The notes beneath the pieces were generated by a model. The model did no database searches, was not told where the DNA came from, and saw only the letters and a program-made list of their open reading frames with translations. 10,648 nt of DNA from RCC1774 sp050330855 (lineage in GTDB: Bacteria; Cyanobacteriota; Cyanobacteriia; Thermosynechococcales; Thermosynechococcaceae): NCBI GenBank assembly GCA_050330855.1, contig JBHJNL010000145.1:1-10648 (forward strand), written 5' to 3'. A program made the position numbers and the translations under genes. This document shows positions 1 to 5,985 of this stretch, piece after piece; position 1 is the first letter of the stretch; every line of letters begins with the position of its first letter.

Positions 1-36
1 CATTTGTTGCTCAATATCACGGGGGTAAGGATTCAT
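1..36 (-). CDS. 5' end of a transposase-like gene (possibly ISAzo13 family), partial
   Basis: Only twelve codons are present, reading MNPYPRDIEQQM on the minus strand. An in-frame TAG stands immediately before the ATG, so this is where the reading frame begins. The opening resembles, from memory, transposases annotated as ISAzo13 family, which begin with a similar Asn-Pro-Tyr-Pro and an acidic/glutamine-rich stretch. Its position against a 5'-truncated gene fits an insertion element. Twelve residues cannot prove a family, and the rest of the gene lies outside the window. Confidence 0.4.
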   Translation of the reverse strand, partial: MNPYPRDIEQQM

Positions 37-107
37 CTAAAACCACACAAGGGCAGGATGCTTAGACTACCACTCTCCCATTCATATTCTGGATATTATT
101 TAATCCA
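1..107 (-). mobile_element. Probable end of an insertion sequence, running off the left edge
   Basis: A minus-strand reading frame resembling the start of a transposase begins at base 36 and leaves the window. Bases 37-107 would be the non-coding end of the element. The right limit is inferred, not seen: recognisable DUF29 coding sequence resumes abruptly at about base 108. I could not identify the terminal inverted repeat or a target duplication, because the other end lies outside the window. Confidence 0.35.
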
Positions 108-386
108 CGATCCTTACTGATGCACCTCCTTAAATGGAAACTTCAGCCAGAGAAGCGATCAAGTCGCTGGACTGCCTCTATTAGGGATTCTAGAAAACAA
201 ATTAAACGGCTCCTCCGAGATGCCCCATCTCTTAGAGGTCACATGATTGAAAAGTTCGACCTTTGCTACCAAGACGCGGTTGAAGATGCAAGGGATGAGA
301 CTGGGCTGTCGGTGGAAGCATTCCTGCCCCAGTGCCCGTGGAGCTTAGAGCAGGTGCTTGAAAGTGAGTTTTTGCGGTTGAGTTAG
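108..386 (+). pseudogene. DUF29 family protein, 5'-truncated remnant
   Basis: The reading frame carries the central and C-terminal parts of a DUF29 protein. It shows LLMHLLKW followed by QPEKRS.RW, then a basic helix (SIRDSRKQIKRLL), a CYQDA.EDAR..TGL block and CPWSLEQVL near the end. DUF29 proteins are usually about 140-150 residues and are common, often multi-copy, in cyanobacteria; their function is unknown. Here about 92 residues remain and roughly 50 N-terminal residues are missing. The frame stays open upstream to base 66, but the residues before base 108 do not resemble the family. An ATG at base 120 falls inside the conserved LLMHLLKW motif and is not a natural start. The likely cause is the insertion element to the left. 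The family call is by recognised motif, not by a search. Confidence 0.65.
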
Positions 387-394
387 GGAGCAAT

Positions 395-406
395 AACGAT
401 ATCGTT
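395..406. other. 12-base perfect palindrome AACGATATCGTT
   Basis: The palindrome lies in the 37-base gap between the DUF29 remnant and the next plus-strand gene, about 17 bases before that gene's ATG. A dyad there could be a binding site for a dimeric regulator, but nothing else in the sequence supports this and chance is possible. Confidence 0.3.
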
Positions 407-423
407 CGCGACATCAAAGGACA

Positions 424-684
424 ATGGAAGAAGATAAAGAATTCAAAGTCAAACGTAAGGCCGGAATGTTGGGTGCGATGGCTTTGGGCGGTGTTTCTAT
501 AATGCTTGCAGAGAAGCTGTTCCCACTCAATAACCTAATATCTTTTTGTGCTTCTTTGATGGGAGCGCTAATTGGTGCCAGATTTTGCTACACATTTCCT
601 GGGTCGGTCTTGTTTATCGCCTCTTTATTTGGCCCAAAGGCACGTGACTTCATGGTCACGTTGTTAGAAAGAGACAGAAGCTAA
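424..684 (+). CDS. Small hydrophobic protein of unknown function, 86 aa
   Basis: I do not recognise this protein. Residues 1-13 are charged (Glu, Asp, Lys, Arg). Hydrophobic stretches follow at about 14-29, 36-52 and 58-70, the last two separated by a short polar and aromatic segment. A charged tail ends in ERDRS. This looks like a small inner-membrane protein with two or three helices. The ATG at 424 has AAGGA at 417-421, only two bases away, which is unusually close. An internal ATG at codon 15 is preceded by AAGG at a better distance, but starting there would remove the charged head. The gene lies in the accessory left edge and converges on the exoribonuclease gene. It could be an orphan gene, a remnant or a spurious frame. 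Confidence 0.45.
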   Translation: MEEDKEFKVKRKAGMLGAMALGGVSIMLAEKLFPLNNLISFCASLMGALIGARFCYTFPGSVLFIASLFGPKARDFMVTLLERDRS

Positions 685-698
685 TCTAGAATTCTAGA
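685..698. repeat. 14-base perfect palindrome directly after a stop codon
   Basis: TCTAGAATTCTAGA follows the TAA of the preceding plus-strand gene without a gap. It has no unpaired loop and no T-run within the next few bases, so it is not a good intrinsic terminator. The spacer to the end of the minus-strand gene at 785 (bases 699-784) is A/T-rich and holds no clear feature. Confidence 0.4.
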
Positions 699-784
699 GG
701 AAAAAGTATTTTCTTATGCTATCTAGCCATATTATTCTTTGATGACTATTTTTCTCTTTGAGTCTTACTGGTGAGACCCAGCCA

Positions 785-2836
785 TTATTGAGATGATGAC
801 AGGGAACTCTCAGTTGAAGATGAGTAAGCCTGCAGTCTAATGCGATCTAACCGGGGATCAACAGAACTGACTGTCACCTCAAGGCGATCGCCCAGCTCCA
901 CCGGAAAATCTAGACGTACCGCTAGCTCTACCCCTAAATCTTCTAACAACACCAGGGCTAGGTTCTCGTGTTCCCGTAGCCAGCGCAGCACCTCCGCCTG
1001 CCACACGGCATCAGCATGTTGACGGAGATATTCTAAACTCCAGTATCGATTGGTCTGACGCTCAATTAAGGTTGCTTCTTGAGACGTTGTGGTGACGCTG
1101 GTAATTAAAGGGGATAGCTCGACCTCACTGAAGGGAAGCGGGTCACCCCTTAAATGGGCCTTGATTTGGAAATGAGCCAGCAGGTCAGCGTAGCGGCGAA
1201 TCGGGGAGGTCACCTGACAGTAACTCTCTAACCCCAAGCTGGCGTGTCGTAATGGCGTTGTGCCCACTTCGCTGCGGGTCATACATCCTCGAATTGCGCA
1301 GGCTCGCACCCACTCCGATGGGAGCTGATTGAGTTCTTCTTCTGGAGGCAGTTCTGGCTGCGGTTGACCTCGAAACGGAAGCGGCAGATTATGAGCCTCG
1401 CCATAGTGGGCCGCCACCTCGCCCGTCAAAATCATCATCTCGGCCACAAGATTACGGGCTTCCGATTCATGTAAAACTTCAATCTGTACTCGCTCCCCGT
1501 CTACCTTGATCGAGGACTCCGGCAGATTGATATTAATTGCCCCTTGCTGCTTACGCCAGTCTTGACGGCACTTTGACCATTTTGCTAAAGCCAGCAGTTC
1601 TGGCTCTGCCTGCACGGCTAAATCTAGCATCTCATCGACATCTTCGTAGGTGAGCCGGTAGGTAGGTTGCACCCGACTCGGACAAATTTCGTAGCTTTCA
1701 ATGGCACCTGATTCAGTGAGGGTGACGCCAAAGCTGAGGGCGCAGCAAACCTCACCCTGAACCAAGCTCATTGGCCCTGTAGACAGCTCCACCGGGAACA
1801 TCGGAATCATGCCGGTGGGTAAATAAACTGTGGTGCTCCGGCGCTTCGCCTCTTGATCTAGCTCGTCCCCCAAGACAATCCAGCGGCTGGGATCAGCAAT
1901 ATGAATCCAGAGGCGTTGCTGGCCGTCGTCTAAATGTTCAAGACTGAGGCCATCATCGATTTCTTGGGTACCTTCATCATCAATGGTATAAACCTTGAGA
2001 TGAGTCAGGTCTGTGCGGAACGGGTCAGGGTCAGGGGGCATATGCTCCAGCCGATCAGCCACGGCAGCGTGAATGTGCGCCGAGAACTCAATCGGAATCT
2101 GGCTGCGGCGCAAAAACAGATTCTCGTGGGGATTCCACAATTTTAGATCGACCAGTAGTGTAAAAGCGGCTTCGGGGCTGCCCTGTCGTTTCAAAGCCGA
2201 TAGCATTTCGACGGCCTCTGATCGCGTTGAGGCACTGTCACCCAGGGTGGCAAACTTTTCTAGAGCCAAGAAATGGGTGCGATCTGTATTGCTCCACTCC
2301 ACACCTTCACCCGCAAGAGCTTTGTGCAGAGAGGCCTGAAAGGCTTCTTGTTCGTGCAGACGCTGAGCTTGCTTCTCAAGTTGGTGCTTTAGATCTTCGA
2401 CCTGGGCTTCAGAACGAGGCTCATAGACATCGCCCTTTTGTTTGAAATATAGCTTGTCATCACTCAGAAGCCGATGGGCTGCGAAGCACAGCGGTGGACT
2501 TTGATCAGAGAAAAGCAGCATTGCCATTTCAGTCGGGGTCGCTGCTTGCTTCTCTTCGAGCAAGATTTCCCAGGCAACTTCTAAGCTGTCGGCATCGTAG
2601 ACAGCCTCAACAGCCTCACAGAATTCTGGCAACTGCTTAGACTCATAGACCTCACCTTCGACGATGTAGGTCATTTGTCGAGGATGGATCGTATGAGATT
2701 GTCCTTTTATATCTACAACAACCCAGTTTTTTTTACCTTCAGGTCGCTCTAGAATACCGATTCGATCCTGCCACAGGTTCTCTGTAGAAGAACTATCGCT
2801 CTGTCGTCGAAACTCGACTAATGTCCCTTTCTCCAC
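785..2836 (-). CDS. rnb: RNase II/RNase R family 3'-5' exoribonuclease (RNB domain)
   Basis: This 683-residue protein belongs to the RNB-domain exoribonucleases, which degrade single-stranded RNA processively from the 3' end. A cyanobacterial-type N-terminal domain (about 1-60, with GKKNWVVVD and HPRQMTYIV) is followed by a charged helical region (about 140-175). The RNB core starts near residue 272 with DPFRTDLTHL. The metal-binding cluster TIDDEGTQEIDDG gives D286, E292, D294 and D295; the second position is Asp in E. coli RNase II. The RNB signature SPIRRYADLLAH is at 544-555. The C-terminal part (about 610-670) would be the S1-like RNA-binding region, and the tail is Ser-rich. Length fits cyanobacterial RNase II rather than the longer E. 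coli RNase R. The start is GTG. It is last in the rpmG-rpsR-rnb series, 69 bases behind rpsR, with a stem-loop in the gap. A Zam-type paralogue is the alternative. Confidence 0.9.
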   Translation of the reverse strand: MEKGTLVEFRRQSDSSSTENLWQDRIGILERPEGKKNWVVVDIKGQSHTIHPRQMTYIVEGEVYESKQLPEFCEAVEAVYDADSLEVAWEILLEEKQAATPTEMAMLLFSDQSPPLCFAAHRLLSDDKLYFKQKGDVYEPRSEAQVEDLKHQLEKQAQRLHEQEAFQASLHKALAGEGVEWSNTDRTHFLALEKFATLGDSASTRSEAVEMLSALKRQGSPEAAFTLLVDLKLWNPHENLFLRRSQIPIEFSAHIHAAVADRLEHMPPDPDPFRTDLTHLKVYTIDDEGTQEIDDGLSLEHLDDGQQRLWIHIADPSRWIVLGDELDQEAKRRSTTVYLPTGMIPMFPVELSTGPMSLVQGEVCCALSFGVTLTESGAIESYEICPSRVQPTYRLTYEDVDEMLDLAVQAEPELLALAKWSKCRQDWRKQQGAININLPESSIKVDGERVQIEVLHESEARNLVAEMMILTGEVAAHYGEAHNLPLPFRGQPQPELPPEEELNQLPSEWVRACAIRGCMTRSEVGTTPLRHASLGLESYCQVTSPIRRYADLLAHFQIKAHLRGDPLPFSEVELSPLITSVTTTSQEATLIERQTNRYWSLEYLRQHADAVWQAEVLRWLREHENLALVLLEDLGVELAVRLDFPVELGDRLEVTVSSVDPRLDRIRLQAYSSSTESSLSSSQ
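884..891. repeat. HIP1 octamer, in rnb
   Basis: Exact GCGATCGC within the 3' part of rnb. HIP1 is the highly iterated palindrome abundant in many cyanobacterial genomes. Confidence 0.8.
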
Positions 2837-2870
2837 GGTCGCTCGTCAACTAGGTTGGCAGTGCTGCTGA

Positions 2871-2903
2871 CCGATGAAAGTCGCAGGCGCTCAAAGTCAT
2901 CGG
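2871..2903 (-). promoter_or_regulatory. Stem-loop in the rpsR-rnb spacer
   Basis: Two perfect 7-base arms, CCGATGA and TCATCGG, flank a 19-base loop. The hairpin begins two bases after the rpsR stop codon and ends 34 bases before the rnb GTG start. There is no T-run behind it, so it does not look like an intrinsic terminator. It could mark an RNA processing site, protect the rpsR mRNA 3' end, or modulate rnb expression. The arms are seen; the role is inferred. Confidence 0.4.
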
Positions 2904-2905
2904 AG

Positions 2906-3121
2906 CTAGCTTTCTCTATTGATGAAAGGCAAGAGCGCCAAAGTTCTGGCCCGCTTAATTGACCGAGTCAGATCGCGCTGTTGTCGAGAGGTTAAGCCCG
3001 TAATTCGCTGAGGAAGAATCTTGCCGCGCTCTGTAATAAAACGGCGCAGTAAGTCTACATCTTTGTAATCAATAGGGTCGCCGGGTTTGATGGGAGAAAT
3101 GCGGCGGCGAAAATATGCCAT
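2906..3121 (-). CDS. rpsR: 30S ribosomal protein S18
   Basis: This 71-residue basic protein is S18 of the small ribosomal subunit platform, where it pairs with S6. It shows the family's conserved blocks: YFRRRISPIKPGD at the N-terminus, IDYKDVDLLRRFITERGKI (about 17-35), and LPQRITGLTSRQQRDL followed by a basic helix ending in LALLPF. Length and sequence are typical of cyanobacterial and plastid S18. The ATG start gives the expected MAYFRRR opening. It lies 55 bases behind rpmG and 69 bases ahead of rnb on the same strand. The L33-S18 pairing is common in cyanobacteria and chloroplast genomes. Confidence 0.97.
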   Translation of the reverse strand: MAYFRRRISPIKPGDPIDYKDVDLLRRFITERGKILPQRITGLTSRQQRDLTRSIKRARTLALLPFINRES

Positions 3122-3176
3122 AACGTTGCTCTATTTAAATTGAAACTGTGGACAATCGGGCACTACCCCTCAGAAA

Positions 3177-3365
3177 TTACTTGATTTCTTTGTGAGTCGT
3201 GTGCTTGTTGCAGTGGGTACAGAACTTCTTGAGTTCTAATCGCCCTGTGGTGTTGCGACGGTTCTTCGTCGTGGTGTACCTCGACACGCCGGGTGAACGA
3301 GGAGTTGAGTTTGAGCGACACTCGGTGCACTCAAGGGTAATAATGACACGGACGCCTTTAGCCAT
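3177..3365 (-). CDS. rpmG: 50S ribosomal protein L33
   Basis: This 62-residue protein is L33 of the large subunit, located near the E site. It opens MAKGVRVIITLECTEC and has two CxxC pairs, C13/C16 and C49/C52, so this is the zinc-binding (C+) form. The block SRYTTTKNRRNTTGRLELKK between them is characteristic of the family. The ATG start is unambiguous from the MAKG opening. It lies 41 bases behind the RDD-family gene and 55 bases ahead of rpsR, all on the minus strand. I see no strong promoter in the 41-base gap, so it may be read from further upstream or from a weak local promoter. Confidence 0.97.
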   Translation of the reverse strand: MAKGVRVIITLECTECRSNSTPRSPGVSRYTTTKNRRNTTGRLELKKFCTHCNKHTTHKEIK

Positions 3366-3406
3366 GGTCTTTAGACGCTAACGATAAAAGTAAACACAAG
3401 GTCTAA

Positions 3407-3955
3407 TTATCGCACACGTTGTTGAGCTTGTGTCAGAATCTTCTTTACTTTCAGGTCTAATGAGTAGCCGCGAGTGGTGTAAACCACGGCAGTATTCACC
3501 CATCGATCATGGAGGGTCTGCAGTCGAACGGGGTCTGAGAGGCCTATCCCGGTATTGATGATAAGAGGAGCGATGCAAGCCAAGACCGCAAAGCCACCAA
3601 GATTGAAGCCGATTAAAGCGAGTAAACAACAGCCCCCTGCTATAGCTTCTCGTTTAATTAAATCTTCAATGCGGGGCAGTTGAATTGACCGAGCATTGAT
3701 CACCTTCATGTCCATGGCCCAGTGGCCAGGGCTTTGGCCCTGATTGTTAACCACTATTACGACCCTAAACAGCATCCATAAAACGGCGAAGATAATCCAC
3801 TGCCCGATTTGGAGTTTGGCATCTCCCGTAATAGCGACGGTACTCAGCAGCCAAGCAAACAAAAAGTCAATGGCGGATGCGGCAAGGCGTGGCCACATCT
3901 GAGCCTTAGAGGGCGGCGGCGGCGGTAGGCGCTGGGGATAGGGGTCGAAGGTCAT
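3407..3955 (-). CDS. RDD family membrane protein, 182 aa
   Basis: A proline-rich cytoplasmic head (PPPPPS at 11-16, encoded by a GGC-type run at about 3912-3925) is followed by the RDD signature. The first helix has WPRLAASAID, giving R23 and D30, and the third family residue is D82 in GHWAMDMKVI. Hydrophobic segments lie at about 27-45, 50-69 and 106-135, and a C-terminal LHDRWVNTAVVY block is typical of the family. RDD proteins are poorly understood; some have been linked to ion transport, and no substrate can be read from this sequence. I chose the ATG at 3955. A longer frame begins with TTG at 4012 and adds 19 residues (MVVNPCNSW...) with no family resemblance. It lies between the LysM/M23-like gene and rpmG. 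Confidence 0.8.
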   Translation of the reverse strand: MTFDPYPQRLPPPPPSKAQMWPRLAASAIDFLFAWLLSTVAITGDAKLQIGQWIIFAVLWMLFRVVIVVNNQGQSPGHWAMDMKVINARSIQLPRIEDLIKREAIAGGCCLLALIGFNLGGFAVLACIAPLIINTGIGLSDPVRLQTLHDRWVNTAVVYTTRGYSLDLKVKKILTQAQQRVR

Positions 3956-4029
3956 GGTGGGTACGGATCTAAGGGGCGCTACGATCCATGAATTGCAAGG
4001 GTTAACGACCAAATTCTAGCATTTAGGCA

Positions 4030-4965
4030 CTAGGGCTGTTGACTGAGGCCGTCTAAATACCGCTGCGGATCTTGGGCAACCCAGCCCAGCGTTGAGCGGG
4101 AGCGCACCTCAAAACTCAGAAAAGCCTCTGTGCCGACGGCTGCACCCACTTCACCGATCTGGGTTCCTCGTTGGATCACTTGTCCGGTTTGCACCGAGAG
4201 GTTCGACAGTTGTAAATAGCGCGTCTGTCGCCCTTGGCTGTGGTTGATGACCACCAGAGAACTGCCGTCCTGCTCACCGGCAAAGGCTACTGTCCCGTCT
4301 GCTACGGCAGAAACAGGGATGCCGGAGGCTGCGGCGAGGTCAATGCTGGTATAAAACTCCGTGGCGTTGGTGTCGGGGTTGACGCGCCATCCATAGGCTC
4401 CTAACACTTTAGCGGGTTGAGGCAAGGGATAGAGATCGCGCTGCTGCTGTGTCGCAACCTGCTGCGTTTTCGATAAGTCCTGAAAGGGAGCAATTCCCGT
4501 GGGTTGATTGTGAAGAAGGGGCGACCAATTAACACCGGGGACAAAGGCGACACGCGGTGCTTTTTGACAACCATTGAGTTCAAACAGAACATCAGCACGA
4601 ACGCGGTACGCTTTAGCAAGATCGTGAATGGTTTTTCCGTTGGGGACCGCGACCAGTAGACCGTTATAAGGCGGTACCGCAATTTTTGCTCCGGCCGGAG
4701 CCTTTCCCTGCCGCAGAATCGGGTTCATGCCCATCAAGGTTGTGGGCAAAAGCTGATATTGCTCTGACAGGCTGCTGAGGGTTTCGCCCGGTGCGATGGT
4801 GTGTTGCTTCAGGCTATTCACCACTGAGGGACGACAGGATGATTGTGCGATCGCATCATTGGGCAACAATCCTAGGCCAGCGAACAAGCCAAGGACCGAA
4901 ATACGATAGCAGTAAGAAGCAAATGCAGGCATTAGCAATCGGAGTAATATTTTAGTGGCAGTCAC
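4030..4965 (-). CDS. Exported LysM protein with a degenerate M23 (LytM-like) domain
   Basis: The 311-residue protein begins with a signal peptide (hydrophobic about 22-35, likely cleavage after AIA at 38-40). A LysM motif follows (about 55-98, HTIAPGETLSSLSEQY), then a second LysM-like repeat (about 102-144), a Gln-rich linker (about 160-178) and a C-terminal M23 fold (about 185-308). M23 enzymes cut peptidoglycan cross-links using HxxxD, a further His and HxH. Here D209 is kept, but the first His is Y205, the YAHLS-type His is Q252, and HLHFEVR reads FLSFEVR (F282, S284). All histidine ligands are therefore lost, so the protein is probably a non-catalytic peptidoglycan-binding or amidase-regulating factor, like EnvC or NlpD in E. 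coli. The start is GTG; an ATG at codon 12 would still leave a signal peptide. The gene follows the rhomboid gene by 33 bases. Confidence 0.85.
   Translation of the reverse strand: MTATKILLRLLMPAFASYCYRISVLGLFAGLGLLPNDAIAQSSCRPSVVNSLKQHTIAPGETLSSLSEQYQLLPTTLMGMNPILRQGKAPAGAKIAVPPYNGLLVAVPNGKTIHDLAKAYRVRADVLFELNGCQKAPRVAFVPGVNWSPLLHNQPTGIAPFQDLSKTQQVATQQQRDLYPLPQPAKVLGAYGWRVNPDTNATEFYTSIDLAAASGIPVSAVADGTVAFAGEQDGSSLVVINHSQGRQTRYLQLSNLSVQTGQVIQRGTQIGEVGAAVGTEAFLSFEVRSRSTLGWVAQDPQRYLDGLSQQP
4847..4854. repeat. HIP1 octamer, in the LysM/M23-like gene
   Basis: Exact GCGATCGC, located in the codons for the signal-peptide cleavage region. Confidence 0.8.
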
Positions 4966-4990
4966 AGTAGACTTCTGACTCTATTCTGGC

Positions 4991-5023
4991 AAAAAAGTTC
5001 AGGGCTTCGCCAAAAATCGAGCC
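4991..5023 (-). terminator. Weak candidate terminator at the end of the rhomboid gene
   Basis: On the minus strand, GGCTCG pairs with CGAAGCC (one bulged A, 8-base loop) across the last rhomboid codons. CTGAAC and a run of six T residues (4991-4996) follow. The six-base gap between stem and T-run makes it a poor match to a classical intrinsic terminator. If active, it would separate the ndh-rhomboid unit from the LysM/M23-like gene. Confidence 0.3.
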
Positions 5024-5550
5024 GCTAGCCCTCCACCCAAAAATCCAAATAAATGGCCCTGCCAAGATACACCAGTGACTGTTGGCAAGACGCCGAAGAT
5101 TAAGCCACCGTAAACAACCGCTACCACTAACGATAAAAAACTGGCGGCAAAGCTCCGCTCAAAGTACCCGCGCAGAAGTAAGTAACCCAAATAGCCAAAA
5201 ACCAAACCACTTGCGCCAACATGGACGGTTCTAGAACCTGCAAACAGCCATGTCCCTAGACCGCCAACGCCCATTGCAATAGCAGTCACCACAAAGAAAT
5301 CTTCAGTGGCTCGGATCAAGACGAGCCAGCCTAAAATAATAAACGGCACCGTATTTGCCATCAAATGCCCCAGGCCAGCATGGAGAAAAGGGGCAAATAA
5401 AATACCCCGAAGGCCCACAATGGTCCGAGGCACAATCCCGAACTGAAGCAGTTGCCCGCGAAATAGAACGAGATTGAGCAAAGCAGATGCCCACATTAGG
5501 GTCACCATGCTCCCCAGAATTTGGATCTGTAGTCTAAGAGCTTGATTCAT
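4999..5550 (-). CDS. Rhomboid family intramembrane serine protease, 183 aa
   Basis: This is a minimal six-helix rhomboid, which cuts transmembrane substrates inside the bilayer. The catalytic pair is visible: S114 in GASG (112-115, HVGASGLVFGY) and H166 in WQGHLFG. The helix-2 motif H57-x4-H62-x3-N66 (HAGLGHLMAN) matches the H-x4-H-x3-N of E. coli GlpG that helps form the oxyanion site. A Gly-rich last helix (GHLFGFLGGGLAARF) is typical. There is no extra soluble domain and the length is near the minimum for the family. The ATG start is 15 bases behind the ndhE stop, with GAGAAG directly before it, so co-transcription with ndhAIGE is likely. The substrate is unknown; proximity to NDH-1 genes does not show that it acts on NDH-1. 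Confidence 0.9.
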   Translation of the reverse strand: MNQALRLQIQILGSMVTLMWASALLNLVLFRGQLLQFGIVPRTIVGLRGILFAPFLHAGLGHLMANTVPFIILGWLVLIRATEDFFVVTAIAMGVGGLGTWLFAGSRTVHVGASGLVFGYLGYLLLRGYFERSFAASFLSLVVAVVYGGLIFGVLPTVTGVSWQGHLFGFLGGGLAARFLAKP

Positions 5551-5565
5551 CTTCTCGCGTTGGCT

Positions 5566-5871
5566 CTACCACTTGAGCAGATTAAATTGCTCCATATCAA
5601 TGGTGTCACGGCTGCGGTAAATTGCCAGGATAATCGCGAGGCCCACAGCCGCTTCAGCCGCTGCCACCGTAATCACGAAGACGGTGAAAACCTGACCGCG
5701 AATACTGTGACCATCTAGATAGTTAGAGAACGACACCAAATTCAAGTTCACAGCATTGAGCAGCAGCTCAATCGACATCAGAACTCGAACAGCATTGCGG
5801 CTGGTAACTAAGCCGTAGATGCCAATACAGAAGAGCGCTGCAGCAAGGAGTAAGAAAAATTCTAACGGCAT
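5566..5871 (-). CDS. ndhE: NAD(P)H-quinone oxidoreductase subunit 4L (NdhE, NuoK homologue)
   Basis: NdhE is a three-helix membrane subunit of cyanobacterial NDH-1, next to NdhG and part of the proton-translocation path. The sequence is almost the family consensus: FLLLAAALFCIGIYGLVTSR, RVLMSIELLLNAVNLNLVSF, FVITVAAAEAAVGLAI and the ending DMEQFNLLKW. The membrane-embedded glutamates E35 and E73 correspond to NuoK E36 and E72. I start it at the ATG giving MPLEFFLLLAA (101 residues, the usual length). The frame extends to a GTG at 5922, which would add 17 residues (MQKPPSFFRPFL...) not found in the family. The 114-base spacer to ndhG contains a tandem repeat. Confidence 0.95.
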   Translation of the reverse strand: MPLEFFLLLAAALFCIGIYGLVTSRNAVRVLMSIELLLNAVNLNLVSFSNYLDGHSIRGQVFTVFVITVAAAEAAVGLAIILAIYRSRDTIDMEQFNLLKW

Positions 5872-5943
5872 AGGTTTCAGCAGGTTTAGAAAAGGTCTAA
5901 AGAATGACGGAGGCTTCTGCACTTGCCCCCTAGATTTCTCGGT

Positions 5944-5973
5944 AAAGGGGACTTCAAGAAAGGGGACTTCAAG
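5944..5973. repeat. 15-base tandem duplication in the ndhG-ndhE spacer
   Basis: AAAGGGGACTTCAAG occurs twice head to tail, at 5944-5958 and 5959-5973. The second copy's last six bases (TTCAAG, 5968-5973) can pair with CTTGAA at 5978-5983 across a 4-base loop, three bases short of the ndhG stop. The whole lies in the ndhE leader on the minus-strand transcript. Confidence 0.85.
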
Positions 5974-5985
5974 AAGACTTGAACA

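Noticed and set aside
764..783. Hairpin between the convergent genes as a terminator
   Set aside because: GAGTCT/AGACCC arms with an 8-base loop include a mismatch-prone pair and no T-run follows on either strand.
3912..3925. GGC trinucleotide run as a microsatellite
   Set aside because: It is short and encodes the proline run of the RDD protein, a common feature of such N-termini.
3956..4012. N-terminally extended RDD protein starting at TTG
   Set aside because: The added residues lack family similarity and hydrophobic or signal character; the downstream ATG gives a usual RDD layout.
5872..5922. N-terminally extended NdhE starting at GTG
   Set aside because: The extra 17 residues are not part of the NdhE family and the ATG at 5871 gives the normal 101-residue protein.
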